From the NCBI RefSeq assembly GCF_964204645.1, contig NC_134027.1, forward strand, positions 20,634,485 through 20,698,484: a stretch of DNA of 64,000 bases. The letters are read 5' to 3'. This DNA comes from Tubulanus polymorphus (lineage: Eukaryota; Nemertea; Palaeonemertea; Tubulaniformes; Tubulanidae). Positions 42,151 to 54,084 of this stretch are shown in pieces. The notes beneath the pieces are model-generated. The model had not been told where the DNA came from, searched no databases, and saw nothing but the letters and a program-made list of their open reading frames with translations. The translations under genes were made by a program, and so were the position numbers. Position 1 is the stretch's first letter. The number at the start of each line of letters is the position of its first letter.

Positions 42151-42904
42151 CCAGCACAGACGCCTTTTTAAATCACATGAATTAAAGAATTCAGTGCTTC
42201 TTAGTTTGATGTCCCTGTTTTTATTGCGCGCGTGGTTAAAATTATTGTTAACATCGAACGTCTTCAACAGCTGATACAACCGCAAACGCGTCCGGTCATC
42301 CTTTTGAAGGTAAAAACTCGTCTGATATTATCGATTCCACAGATTTTTAGAGTGTTTGATATCGGGTTGGTGACCATATCTTCTATTACTGGTTTAATGC
42401 TTTCGGTTGTTACGCCAACTGAGAATGTGGTCGTGGAAGAAATCATTCCATGAACCTGAAATACTCACATAACTTAAAAGGAGTTCTTCAGAGTAGAATG
42501 AAAACACATCATTACGATGTAAGAACGTTAGAACACACTTTAGTTAACACCAAAAAGCTCCGGTGTAGTCTCCACTGAGGTTTGAATACCTACGACGTAT
42601 AATATATTTTCGACTTACCTGAAAAATAACAAAGACTTTTTATTGTGAAGATACCGGTATCTTTATGATTCCTCATGACGTATTCTAGGGATGAAATATT
42701 CTAGGGGTTTTCGGTACCGTTTGTATCAGAACATTTTAAATAGAAAGTGAATTGATATGCATGGGGGCGCGGGCGAAACAGAGATTACTTCCATCTAGAA
42801 TTACGTACGGTTAATGAAAATTAGATTTTTTCTCAACATTAATTCATTTACGATTAATAAGTTTTTTTTTTGAGAGAAAAAATTGGCCCCTAATTCAAGC
42901 AAGT

Positions 42905-42960
42905 GCATCGGTGGTTCAGTGGTAGAATTATCGCCTGCCACGCGGGAGGCCGGGGTTCGA
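42905..42960 (+). pseudogene. Truncated tRNA-Gly(GCC)
   Basis: Positions 1 to about 56 of a tRNA-Gly are intact: acceptor 5' strand GCATCGGTGG, D arm, anticodon arm CCTGCCACGCGGG with anticodon GCC, variable loop, and the start of the T arm GGGGTTCGA. After that, the T-arm 3' strand and acceptor 3' strand are missing and unrelated sequence follows. It cannot fold as a tRNA but keeps both internal promoter boxes. Confidence 0.85.
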
Positions 42961-42989
42961 CATTATTTTTCGAAGTATATTATTTGCTT

Positions 42990-43110
42990 CGTTAAATTTC
43001 ATTCAAGTATAAAAAATCGGGTTTTTTTCGGGAGATTCTACGTTTGTCACTGGTCTGCACTATCGGTCTAGGCTCGGCTTTTTACGATGGCTTATTTATA
43101 CTGCGCAAGG
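42990..43110 (+). other. Possible orphan exon with one transmembrane helix
   Basis: After an AG at about 43008, the frame reads YKKSGFFREILRLSLVCTIG followed by LGSAFYDGLFILRK, then a donor-like GTAAAAT. It has the look of the start of a transporter's first TM helix, but no partner exons were found nearby and no family is recognised. Confidence 0.25.
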
Positions 43111-43159
43111 TAAAATACTTATCATACATGTCAAACAAGTCACTTAACGCAGCGCCATG

Positions 43160-43527
43160 GTTAAGGCAAAAAAATATTCTGTCTCTGGTTAGGCCCTTCT
43201 GCAAAAAATGATGCGGTGATGCGGTTTTTTTAAAATGTTCCTACATTTGACTATCGAGTGTGATGGATAAGTCGACAGGAACAAGTCCGAACGGACGTAT
43301 AGTAGCCGGCCCTTTCAAAAGTGACATCGATATCAACATGCTTTTGGTTTTTATTCACAATCAGACAATAGCAATGAATAGATAGATGGACTAAACTTCC
43401 GCGATTGACGACATCGGCGACTAGTTGGCGCTAGCCGATTTTTGTTTCCGAAAAAAGTTTTGACGCGGGGGTTCTAGATCGACGCGCGCTTATCAGAAAC
43501 AGAATACATTTTTTGTTTGGCCTTAAC
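43160..43527. mobile_element. MITE with GTTAAGG(C)CAAA inverted ends
   Basis: Left end GTTAAGGCAAAAAAATATTC then TGTCTCTGG; right end CAGAAACAGAATACATTTTT then TGTTTGGCCTTAAC, an imperfect inverted repeat of about 34 bp bounding 368 bp. It has no ORF, and target duplications are not obvious. Confidence 0.75.
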
Positions 43528-44191
43528 TATGTATATTAATGACCAAGAATTGATATGTTTATTCATCAAATAGAAAAATTTCCAATTTATGGTTTCTTCC
43601 AATTATCTGTTTATGCGACCTATACCACCAATACATCATTACAACTTCCAAATTCTCTTGGATTTCACTGGTTACATTCGGCAAACGGAATATGGCTTCT
43701 CAGTATTTAGGAAACTGGGGTACATCATGCTTGAGGATATCAATGACTCATTCACATTTTCCTAATTAATCACTTATAACCAAAATTGATTAATGAACTT
43801 TCTCTTGAGTTGCCACAAGTCCACTACGAATCTGGGATTAAAGCCAATACAATAATAAGTGTTAACTTACTTGGTTGTTGGACGAATGCCTCAGGTTTGG
43901 TCATACAGTGCCGTATACGTGGCTTTACCGCTTTCTCGTATGTGGAGTGACCTGCGACCGCGGCGCACCGGCTAACCACACGATGAGCGCCTGAGAATTC
44001 TACGAAATGATCATTTTCGGCAGCTGTCGGCAATTTCCGTACGTATCTGAGTTTTGGAGAATGCTTGGTTACTTCATGAAAGAGTTACTAGGTAGCCGTC
44101 TCTACGTTGCTATGTAAGCATCAGTTCACTTCACGTAAAATCGCATTGCGCTGACGCTTTTTACGCACGATTTTCAATTATTTTCATCGAA
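43528..44191. other. Intergenic and probable promoter of the CBM20 gene
   Basis: No exon-like segment is recognised. The last 100 bases before the start codon at 44192 should contain the promoter/5' UTR, but I see no decisive element. Confidence 0.4.
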
Positions 44192-46389
44192 ATGGAAAGT
44201 TCCGACGAAATATTGTCCGATTTTATTGATCGGGTACTAAGATTGAACGGTGAGACTCTAAAACATGGTAAAGACTAATTAGCTGTGATGCAAATTCATT
44301 CCTCATTCGATAGACGTAAGTTTTAGCGAAATATTTCTTCATTTTTCAGATTCCGAAAACGAATTCTGCCTCGATGGCGAATTGTACACGGCTGAAAACA
44401 TACGCACACTTCCAGGTAATGAATATGGATTATCAGTTTTCATATCAGCTTCTTACCTAAGTTAATCAATTATCATAACCTGCGTAAATCGCTCGAAATT
44501 CTTGCTTTCCTAGGCATTCCAAAATCATTCTGGTTGTCATTCCGTCCCAAGTCGGCTGTAATATTAACCCATTATGAAACATCCCCGGGTGAAATGGTCA
44601 AAATATTCGGCGAAACGATCGGTTGGAGCGATGGAATGTATATGCAAAGAATTCCGTATAGTAACTGGTGGGAGGCTTACTTGACCGATCAGCAACTCGC
44701 AACTGAGTTCAAACTTGGAGTCGTGGACGAAAATGGAAGCATGAAATGGGAGCCAAGAGCAAATAGATTTCTACGATCGAAGAGAATTTACTTCTGCCAG
44801 TGGGGCCAGGCATCCGTGATGCTCCATGGTAATTTTCGTTGTTATAAAATAGTTTTTTTTCTTCAAATATTTGAAATTTGAATTTTGGGAACACTGTATA
44901 AGGTTCCAGTTGTTTTCTATTTCAGACGAACCGCTTAACCATAAAACGGTAGGAAGACCATCAGTGGTCAGCAATTCTACACAAATGGATGTCCCCAAAT
45001 CTAAAATAAGCATAACGAAAAGCAACGTCGTAGCTTTCGAAGGTATGAAAAACATTGATTTTGTTATATTCATAGAATTTGAAAAAAATGACCGACAAAA
45101 AATATCGTTTCATTACATTACAGTAGAAGATGCTATCGAGACACGAGAATATAAAGTCGACGAGATTGTGGACGAAAGTGGACGAAAAGAACGCAATATC
45201 AACGAACTACCAGTCGGGGATAGGGACAAAAAACCAGGGATGGAAGATTGTTCAAAAGCAATGGACGTACCGGCATGGCAAATGAAATCGATAATTTGTG
45301 ACAAGAGCATCACCGATTTGAAGGGTGAGATATCTGAATCAATTGACATAATCAAAATTCAATTTATCAGGCTTTCAGCCCCTTTCTGGACTGAGGGATA
45401 CTGACGGCTTTATTTTGTTACATAAGAAATAGAAACAATTAATCGACAACAAGAAGTCAATGGTAAATTGATCGCGATACGTAGGTTTCAAGTATTTTGA
45501 ACACTATAGGAACACCATTGAACATTACAGGTCTTTCTATTTTTAGACAAATCGAATAATTATGAGCTAAAAGGAAAACCAGCAAATCCAGTAGCCGAAA
45601 TAGGAATGGTCGCCAATCTGACACAAGTGGATGGGCAAAAACATAACATCACGAGAAAGAATATCGCAGTTATTGAAGGTAAGATATTGATTTTGTGAAG
45701 TTCATCGAATTTTGAAAAAAGTAACTCATGAACATTGATCGTTTGCTTACATTTACAGACCAATTAGATTGGACTATCGATACACGAGAATATAAAGGTG
45801 GCGAAATGGTGGACGAAAGTGAACGAAAAGAAAGCAATTTCAATGAAATTCCAGTTGGGGAAAGGCACAATAAACCTGAGATGGAAGATTGTTCAAAAAC
45901 AGTGGAAATATCGACATGGGAAATCAAATCGAAAATTCTTGAAATGAGTTTTACCGACTTGAAAGGTGAGAAATCTAAATTTGCAGATGTTGACATATAA
46001 AATGAATTCAATTTGTCATGGTTTCGGCATTTTCTGAGGTGCTGAAGGACTTTCTCTTCTTACAGAAGAAATAGAAGAAATTAATCGGCCACGAGAAATC
46101 GAAGATGATAATAAACCAATGCTTCTATATGAACAATGTCGCTCGAAACCCGGTTCAGAAAAAGAACCGGACGAGGAAGAAATTAAACTCGAATCAATGA
46201 CAGCTACACGCGTCGGGAGGTTCTCCGACTTCAACGGTACGAGATTTCTGTTCGTTAGTTGTAAAATTTGTCATTCTAAATCACTATTCAATTACATACT
46301 CAATGTCTTTTTTAGGAAAAATCAGGCGATTCGCAAAATATTTACGTCGGGGATTTCGGAGAGCATTTATTTGTTACGCTGGTCGGTAA
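44192..46389 (+). CDS. CBM20 (starch/glycogen-binding) domain protein with duplicated acidic repeat exons
   Basis: Ten exons: 44192-44249, 44350-44415, 44514-44828, 44926-45042, 45124-45324, 45427-45462, 45547-45678, 45759-45965, 46066-46236 and 46316-46389. Every junction is phase 1 and in frame, giving about 458 residues; AATAAA is near 46496. Residues about 55-128 form a CBM20 fold: ETSPGEMVKIFGE, a W after IG (W79), NWWEAY, FKLGVV and the signature KWEPRANR. CBM20 binds alpha-glucans (laforin, STBD1, GPCPD1 and amylases carry it). No catalytic domain follows; the rest is charged, with two copies of an exon block containing TREYK, VDES, RKE and MEDCSK. The end is strongly basic (KIRRFAKYLRRGFRRAF). 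There is no signal peptide, so an intracellular glycogen-associated scaffold is inferred. Confidence 0.82.
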
Positions 46390-48113
46390 ATGCGATGCTT
46401 GGCAACTATCCGATTATCAGATTGTTTTAATTTTGCAGTACACCCACACCACAATCGTAATTTGAAAAGATCAATTGTCTATGAGATCAATTGTTAATAA
46501 ATATAGCAACGATTTATCTTAGCCATTTTTACTGAATTAGGGCTGCGCCACCGGCTGGTGCTATGTCGCCCGCCGGGAGAAGGACTTCATTTTCTGTCGC
46601 AAAAATGCTGATGGGCAACTGGTCATTCGCACATCTTTTGTTTTCTGTATGAAGCGGAAATGATTATTCTCTTTTGGACGGAGAAAAATGTTCGATTTCA
46701 CTGACTTATCTCGGGGGCAGGTCAATTTACCATTCGCATTCAAACATCACAGCGGAAATATTGCTACATTGAATGTCTATTGAAAATAATGATAAAAGTG
46801 CTTTTTCGCTAACCTACGGTTTAATTTCAAACTACAACATCATCGCATTTGATATGGGCAATTTCTAAGTGCACCGTTCAACTCACGTCCAACAGGGATG
46901 CTTGATTTCTATCGACTCAAGGTCGACTTCAAATTAAAAAGGGCATAATCCATGACAAACGAGGGGGGTCTAGATTATTTGCCTTTTCTTGTAGAAATGT
47001 ACCCTTTTCTACTTTTGGGAATAATGGAGACGATAGAAGTGCCCATTTTTCTTTCGGAATTCAGAGACGGCCGGAAACTAAAATGATGAGAACAAGAGGC
47101 ATACGCAATGGACTGATTATTATAAGCGCTATTCCATACGGTGGACGAATTTGAAATGAAACGATCATGTTTTTAACACGGATCTGAAATAAAAATCAAC
47201 ACCCCTAGGACAATATTCACTGCCGTACCAAGTTTCTGCACTATCCAAAAAATTCATCGAAAAACGAATTGTTTGCTCGCAGTACAGATGTATCTCACTT
47301 TCTGTTAATCAACTTGTCATCTGAGGTTTTGAAGGTTCTTACTCTAGATAATTTCCTAAACGCTCTTCTTACAGAAGGCCAAAACCTCTTTTTTAAGAAC
47401 TCAAAACAGTTCCTTACAGAGAATACGGAGTACCTTTCTTGGAAGAAAACATTAGAACCCGGACCGTTCAGTACTCAGTCGAGATCAATCAACAGAGGAC
47501 CACAACACTGAATCTGATTTCAGCAATGACACTGATGATATTTCTACATTCGGGAACACATTTCATATAAAACGCTTTGATGTCTAACATGAATGATGTT
47601 ATTTTCAATATTGTGCAAATGTAATATAGAATCACGAGTAATTTTTGAAATGCCTGAAAAAACCATTTTTATACATTGTGCATTGTCAATTTGCTATCAG
47701 AATTTGGGTTAGGAACTCTTATCATAGTCACCTCTCGGTCTGACCTTTTACCCAAGTACCTGCGTGTAACACCCATGCATTGCCTCTTTAAATCAGTTCA
47801 GATTCGAATCCACATGATCGATACACTTTTCGTTTACCTGGTATAGAACAAACTACCTTCAAACTTTGTTAAGAAAAATTGAATTAAAATTCTTTCATCT
47901 ATTGCAATTTGATTTTGTTTTGTAGAAAAACAAACAACTAAAACAAAATTCAAATATTCCAAAAATCGTGTTGAAAAAAGAATTAGATTGTGTAAGTTCT
48001 AATTTTTGGAGTTGTAGAAATTAGCAATAAAATTGCAATTTATTACCGAATGTCCCGTGACCAGTCCACAGTAAATACGGGTTAAAGTTGTATAAAGTGA
48101 AACACGTTTGAAA

Positions 48114-49073
48114 TCAATGGTTATATCTGACTGAATGTTTACAGCGGATTTTCATACAGAAATATTCACGAATTTCTCGTCCCAGCAAAAGATATATGTA
48201 GAAATTTATCACATAGTTACAAACATGGAAGTGTGTGACAATGTCCAACAGAAATGCTCTCTGTTCCGGTGAGATTGGTAACATTGCAGTAATAGTGGCT
48301 GGAAATGTAAATATGGCAAATGCGAGTGAAACTGTAACAAGCATTATTGTTGTACGTTTCGATTTTGTAGTTTTCTGAGCAGACGAAAATATTTTTGAAC
48401 CTCTGAATAACTGAATGATTATAACTGAATTTGATGTAATGATTAAAACTAGTGGTGATAGGTTAGAGTGGATAACAATTATGGAGAAAAGTCTTATTTG
48501 GTCGAATACGTATAAATAACATCCAAACAGAGGATCAGGAAAGTGTATCGACAAAATAGGTGTGATATATAGAACCAGTAAATTCACTGCAATAATTATC
48601 GATATCGTGAATCTAGCGAATCTCGGTGTACATATCAAACGAGATGTGAACGGGAAGAGCACAACCGCCGCACGTTCTAGAGATATTGCTACTATCAACC
48701 ACGAACTATTGATAGCTGCAAGTGTCATTACGAATCCATAGATTTGACAACTGACCATTGAACTCATGATGAATATAGGTCCGCTTTTAACGTGCACGAG
48801 AACAAACTGTAAAACAGGCATCAGGGTATAATTGATACAGTACATAAAATCATTGAGAGATAAAATGATAAGATAGTTAGCGTAAGATAAACTGCGGAAT
48901 CTGCGACTTATCATTATCAGGAAAGTAGCTGAATTTCCAAAAGCTCCAAACATGAACAAGATAGGCAGAATGACCAGCATCACAGTACGGTAGATTCCAG
49001 ACATATTCACCACAGACATTAGAACGGTGTAAGCGTTATATGGTCGACCAATTCGCATCTCAGTTGAATTCAT
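48114..49073 (-). CDS. Rhodopsin-type GPCR, duplicated copy 1
   Basis: Intact single-exon frame of 319 codons from ATG 49073. It starts MNSTE with two N-glycosylation sites (NST, NMS) in the short N-tail. TM1 has GNSATFLIM, TM2 has LSLNDF, TM3 ends LERAAVVLFP (E-R-A in place of DRY), extracellular Cys residues are in place for the TM3-ECL2 disulphide, and TM7 ends NFYIYLLLG in place of NPxxY, with a basic helix 8. It resembles lineage-expanded FMRFamide-receptor-like orphan receptors; the ligand is unknown. The reading frame differs from copy 2 by one residue (K versus T) near the C-terminus. The upstream region contains an overlapping uORF. Confidence 0.88.
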   Translation of the reverse strand: MNSTEMRIGRPYNAYTVLMSVVNMSGIYRTVMLVILPILFMFGAFGNSATFLIMISRRFRSLSYANYLIILSLNDFMYCINYTLMPVLQFVLVHVKSGPIFIMSSMVSCQIYGFVMTLAAINSSWLIVAISLERAAVVLFPFTSRLICTPRFARFTISIIIAVNLLVLYITPILSIHFPDPLFGCYLYVFDQIRLFSIIVIHSNLSPLVLIITSNSVIIIQLFRGSKIFSSAQKTTKSKRTTIMLVTVSLAFAIFTFPATITAMLPISPEQRAFLLDIVTHFHVCNYVINFYIYLLLGREIREYFCMKIRCKHSVRYNH

Positions 49074-49179
49074 GATTCACCTTGTCACAGTACGGTAGCT
49101 TCCAGACTTGTCCGCCACAGACATAAGAACCGATGTAACTTTGATAAGTTCGACTAATTCGCGTCTGAGTTGAATTCAT
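49060..49179 (-). CDS. Upstream ORF overlapping the GPCR start codon (copy 1)
   Basis: ATG at 49179 opens a 39-codon frame (MNSTQTRISRTYQSY...) ending TGA at 49060, overlapping the GPCR ATG (49073) in another frame. It arose as a ~105 bp tandem duplication of the receptor's own first codons. If transcription starts upstream of it, it should reduce receptor translation. Translation is inferred only. Confidence 0.4.
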   Translation of the reverse strand: MNSTQTRISRTYQSYIGSYVCGGQVWKLPYCDKVNHEFN

Positions 49180-49839
49180 GTCGAAGTTGTGGACTGAAGC
49201 TATCGATACAAGACTGTGAATCAAAATCCACTGTCAAAGTAAACTATGTCATATTCCTTGAGGCTCACAATTTATTGTTCACTTCAAATGAAAACCAATT
49301 TCCTGAAATTCGACACAACAGACTCGGACTTTGTGAAAGTCAATTATTTTGTACAACATAAATGTAACTAGATTCAATATGAGTATTCGTCGTACCAGAA
49401 TTCATTATAAATGGTAAAATATTAAACAGTAAAACATCAGAACAGGTTAGAAAATGTTTGCGCAAATTCAATTTGGTCTAAGTGAGCTAGGAATGATATC
49501 ACATCCATGGAGAAACACACTAGATAATTGAAAGGGTGTAACAAAGCAGCAGGTTGCTAGGGATCTGATCGGTGGTAGTGTGAGCTGTGCGCTATTTTGG
49601 TAAGCACACAGATCACAACGATCATTGTCAAGTGAAGCAAATATTGAGGGAATTAGGGAATGGAATTATGAACAAATTATAAACATAGCATCGATACGAG
49701 AGGATTGCAGTCTTTCTATCATTTCATACAAACTGCGTTTGCCGCATGGATTGCGAATGCCCATGACGCTGATCAACTCCACGACCCGGATGGATGCGGT
49801 CATTGTATTGTCATATGACGTTACGTGAGCGTTTTAGTT

Positions 49840-51190
49840 ATCTCGATTATAGTGTCTATCGACTATAGTGCCTATCGACTATAGAGGCTATCGAGTAATA
49901 ATGGCTTTCGACAAGCCATATCTACAAAATATAAAAAACATATCTTAACACTTCCATAAAACTCTGATGTGAAATAAACTGAAACTGTTAAATCCGTGCT
50001 AATTCTGCAAGTCGTCATTTTTGCTGATACGCGCAGGTTTTTTTCCCCTCCGGACCTCAACTCCTACATACCACATAATGATCTAACAACCTGTTCTTCA
50101 AATGTGGACTCATATTCAGTATAAATGAAATGTTAATTTGTATTAAGTGAAAAATAATTTACGTATATGATATTTGATTATTGATGTTATATTTATGTCG
50201 ATACTGTCGTTGTTGTTGTTCTGTTGTTATTACCTAAATTTTCTATTTCAGATGTTTTTGCTTTCAGGATTTGTTGTAGTCATTTTGTATAATTTTGAAA
50301 TAGTTCTACGTATATTTGTGGAAATGTTTTCAATGCGCTTATCTAAAACATTGTAATGTTGTAATTAATGTAAATTTGTGCATGTTTTCACGCAAATGTT
50401 ACGCAAATTCGACGTTTGGAATGTTTGTGATGTTACAATTTTTATACACTGTGTGCTTTTATAATGATTTCAGATTGTATTTGTTCGTTAATAACACATC
50501 GATTTCTTTCAGGATTAAATGTAAATATTATCATATGTTTTTATATCTACATCTATGTTTGAAATAAAACATTTTGTATCGTTATTTTACAATAATTTGT
50601 CATCAAACTGCAAAAATTTGTCATCATGTTCAGAGTAGAGTGGTATGCTGTTTTCTATGGTGGCTGATTCGGGACATGTAAAATTCTTTTTTTCGTCCTC
50701 CACGAAAACGTGCAAAAACAAATCTGACCGCGCAAAAACAAATATTACCGTGCAAAACCAAACTTTTAACGCGCAAAAACGAAGGTTTGTTTTTTTGCGC
50801 GCGCGCAAAGACAAATATTTCCGCGCAAAAACAAACGCGCAAAAACAAAATAATCCGTTTTTGCGCGGTGAGATTTTTTTTGGTGCGGTCGTCAAGTAGC
50901 GCAAAACAACATATCTTCAAATCTTTTACGCGCGCTACTATGATGTCACGCTGTCGCCATCTATTAGATTAAACAGTAACTAAAGAAATAATTAATCTAT
51001 GCAGTTGTGTTAACTGACTTAAAAGGAAAACTAACTTTACTAAAATTTACGACCCCTTGATGAATACAAATATGCATATATCGCTTGTAATTGCCTTTGA
51101 TTGATCACAATACAATGAAGTTATATTGAGCTTGAAAATACCGATAGTTGAATTTGATTGACCGGCAACCAGTCTAGCCCCATTATATAT
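49840..51190. other. Spacer between the duplicated blocks, no gene seen
   Basis: It starts with a short tandem (CTATCGACTATAGTG-like, 49850-49905), then AT-rich DNA. A palindrome-rich MITE-like stretch lies at 50690-50905. Confidence 0.55.
50690..50905. repeat. Palindrome-rich MITE-like stretch of GCGCAAAAACAAA words
   Basis: GCGCAAAAACAAA and its reverse complement recur about ten times, with a central GTTTTTTTGCGCGCGCGCAAAGAC palindrome. The palindromy gives overlapping ORFs on both strands. The style resembles the element at 34686-35011, and both lie near a GGCCCGAATCAGCCAC-type motif (also at about 35523 and 55627). Confidence 0.55.
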
Positions 51191-51194
51191 TATA

Positions 51195-51700
51195 ATGATA
51201 ATATATCTTTATTGTCAGAGAATATTCTCGTATGACACATACAAATATAAATATAAGCGGATACAGTTAGTAAAGACATTTACACATACATACAACTGCA
51301 AAATCAGTGAAAGTGATTACATATTATGATCTGATTTGATAAACTAGATTAATGAAGTGATTTAATATCTTTTACTTTTTTCAATAACTTTGATAAATTG
51401 ATACTATTGAGAGGGTTTCTCATAAATTTGGCAACTTTATATGTGTTTGGACTAATAATAATATTTCTTGGGATGTGTATGGCACGTGCATTACTGTACT
51501 GAGGGCAATGTAAAATAACATGGACTTCGTCCTCTATCTCATTAAGATTACAAAATTCACATATACGTTGATGATGGGGTATAGGGGGCGCAGCCATCTC
51601 CCAGTTTCCACACGCAGGTCATGACTAGAGCCTCTGAACCGAGCAATAGTGGATCTTATCTGTTTCGGATAATCCAGAAACAATTCGTAAGTAAAACTAG
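51195..51700 (-). pseudogene. LINE 3'-end relic with terminal zinc-knuckle
   Basis: Minus strand 51597-51349 encodes RICEFCNLNEIEDEVHVILH followed by CPQY, the Cys/His motif at the C-terminus of many LINE ORF2 proteins. Upstream, in a neighbouring frame, FRGSSHDLRVETGRW matches the preceding conserved block, so there is one frameshift. A short 3' UTR follows (to about 51195). It is 5'-truncated and abuts the left edge of segmental copy 2. Confidence 0.75.
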
Positions 51701-53124
51701 ATGATGATTATTCTCTGGACGGAGAAAAATGTTCGATTTCACTGACTTATCTCGGGAACAGGTCAATTTACCATTCACATTCAAACATCACAGCGGAAAT
51801 ATTGCTACATTGAATGTCTATTGAAAATAATGATAAAAGTGCTTTTTCGCTAACCTACGGTTTAATTTCAAACTATAACATCATCGCATTTGATATGGGC
51901 AATTTCTAAGTGCACCGTTCAACTCACGTCCAACAGGGATGCTTCATTTCTATCGACTCAAGGTCGACTTCAAATTAAAAAGGGCATAATCCATGACAAA
52001 CGAGGGGGGTCTAGATTATTTGCCTTTTCTTGTAGAAATGTACCCTTTTCTACTTTTGGGAATAATGGAGACGATAGAATTCAGAGACGGCCGGAAACTA
52101 AAATGACGAGAACAAGAGGCATACGCAAAGGACTGATGATTATAAGCGCTATTCCATACGGTGGACGAATTTGAAATGAAACGATCATGTTTTTAACACG
52201 GATCTGAAATAAAAATCAACATCCCTAGGACAATATTCACTACCGTACCAAGTTTCTGCACTATCAACAAAATTCATCGAAAAACGAATTGTTTGCTCGC
52301 AGTGCAGATGTATCTCTCTGTTAATCAACTTGTCATCTGAGGTTTTGAAGGTTCTTACTCTAGATAATTTCAACGCTCTTCTTACAGAAGGCCAAAACCT
52401 CTTTTTTAAGAACTCAAAACAGTTCCTTACAGAGAATACGGAGTACCTTTCTTGGAAGAAAACATTAGAACCCGGACCGTTCAGTACTCAGTCGAGATCA
52501 ATCAACAGAGGACCACAACACTGAATCTGATTTCAGCAATGACACTGATGATATTTCTACATTCGGGAACACATTTCATATAAAACGCTTTGATGTCTAA
52601 CATGAATGATGTTATTTTCAATATTGTGCAAATGAAAAATATAGAATCACGAGTAATCTTTGAAATGCCTGAAAAACCATTTTTATACATTGTGCATTGT
52701 CAATTTGCTATCAGAATTTGGGTTAGGAACTCTTATCATAGTCACCTCTCGGTCTGACCTTTTACCCAAGTACCTGCGTGTAACACCCATGCATTGCCTC
52801 TTTAAATCAGTTCAGATTAGAATCCACATGATCGATACACTTTTCGTTTACCTGGTATAGAACAAACTACCGTCAAACTTTAAGAAAAATTGAATTAAAA
52901 TTCTTTTATCTATTGCAATTTGATTTTGTTTTGTAGAAAAACAAACAACTAAAACAAAATTCAAATATTCCAAAAATCGTGTTGAAAAAAGAATTAGATT
53001 GTGTAAGTTCTAATTTTTGGAGTTGTAGAAATTAGCAATAAAATTGCAATTTATTACCGAATGTCCCGTGACCAGTCCACAGTAAATACGGGTTAAAGTT
53101 GTATAAAGTGAAACACGTTTGAAA

Positions 53125-54084
53125 TCAATGGTTATATCTGACTGAATGTGTACAGCGGATTTTCATACAGAAATATTCACGAATTTCTCGTCCCAGCAAA
53201 AGATATATGTAGAAATTTATCACATAGTTACAAACATGGAAGTGTGTGACAATGTCCAACAGAAATGCTCTCTGTTCCGGTGAGATTGGTAACATTGCAG
53301 TAATAGTGGCTGGAAATGTAAATATGGCAAATGCGAGTGAAACTGTAACAAGCATTATTGTTGTACGTTTCGATTTTGTAGTTTTCTGAGCAGACGAAAA
53401 TATTTTTGAACCTCTGAATAACTGAATGATTATAACTGAATTTGATGTAATGATTAAAACTAGTGGTGATAGGTTAGAGTGGATAACAATTATGGAGAAA
53501 AGTCTTATTTGGTCGAATACGTATAAATAACATCCAAACAGAGGATCAGGAAAGTGTATCGACAAAATAGGTGTGATATATAGAACCAGTAAATTCACTG
53601 CAATAATTATCGATATCGTGAATCTAGCGAATCTCGGTGTACATATCAAACGAGATGTGAACGGGAAGAGCACAACCGCCGCACGTTCTAGAGATATTGC
53701 TACTATCAACCACGAACTATTGATAGCTGCAAGTGTCATTACGAATCCATAGATTTGACAACTGACCATTGAACTCATGATGAATATAGGTCCGCTTTTA
53801 ACGTGCACGAGAACAAACTGTAAAACAGGCATCAGGGTATAATTGATACAGTACATAAAATCATTGAGAGATAAAATGATAAGATAGTTAGCGTAAGATA
53901 AACTGCGGAATCTGCGACTTATCATTATCAGGAAAGTAGCTGAATTTCCAAAAGCTCCAAACATGAACAAGATAGGCAGAATGACCAGCATCACAGTACG
54001 GTAGATTCCAGACATATTCACCACAGACATTAGAACGGTGTAAGCGTTATATGGTCGACCAATTCGCATCTCAGTTGAATTCAT
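53125..54084 (-). CDS. Rhodopsin-type GPCR, duplicated copy 2
   Basis: Intact 319-codon frame from ATG 54084, identical in protein sequence to copy 1 except T for K in the last dozen residues (IRCTHSVRYNH). All receptor landmarks of copy 1 are kept. Near-perfect conservation may reflect a very recent duplication, gene conversion, or two haplotypes assembled in tandem. Confidence 0.88.
   Translation of the reverse strand: MNSTEMRIGRPYNAYTVLMSVVNMSGIYRTVMLVILPILFMFGAFGNSATFLIMISRRFRSLSYANYLIILSLNDFMYCINYTLMPVLQFVLVHVKSGPIFIMSSMVSCQIYGFVMTLAAINSSWLIVAISLERAAVVLFPFTSRLICTPRFARFTISIIIAVNLLVLYITPILSIHFPDPLFGCYLYVFDQIRLFSIIVIHSNLSPLVLIITSNSVIIIQLFRGSKIFSSAQKTTKSKRTTIMLVTVSLAFAIFTFPATITAMLPISPEQRAFLLDIVTHFHVCNYVINFYIYLLLGREIREYFCMKIRCTHSVRYNH

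Larger units (their letters stand above)
46661..49839. repeat. Segmental duplication, copy 1
   Basis: About 3.18 kb repeated directly at 51705-54857. The two copies are almost identical through the GPCR and differ by small indels to its left (for example a 22-base block at about 47038 absent from copy 2) and by more substitutions at the right end. A short ORF at 47269-47511 (DNFLNALLTEGQNLFF) is kept in copy 2 with an in-frame three-base deletion. Confidence 0.92.

Noticed and set aside
42905-42960. Functional tRNA-Gly gene
   Set aside because: The 3' strand of the T arm and of the acceptor stem is missing.
50587-50972. Overlapping ORFs rich in Cys, Phe and Lys on both strands
   Set aside because: They translate GCGCAAAAACAAA palindromes; the apparent Cys patterns are repeat artefacts.
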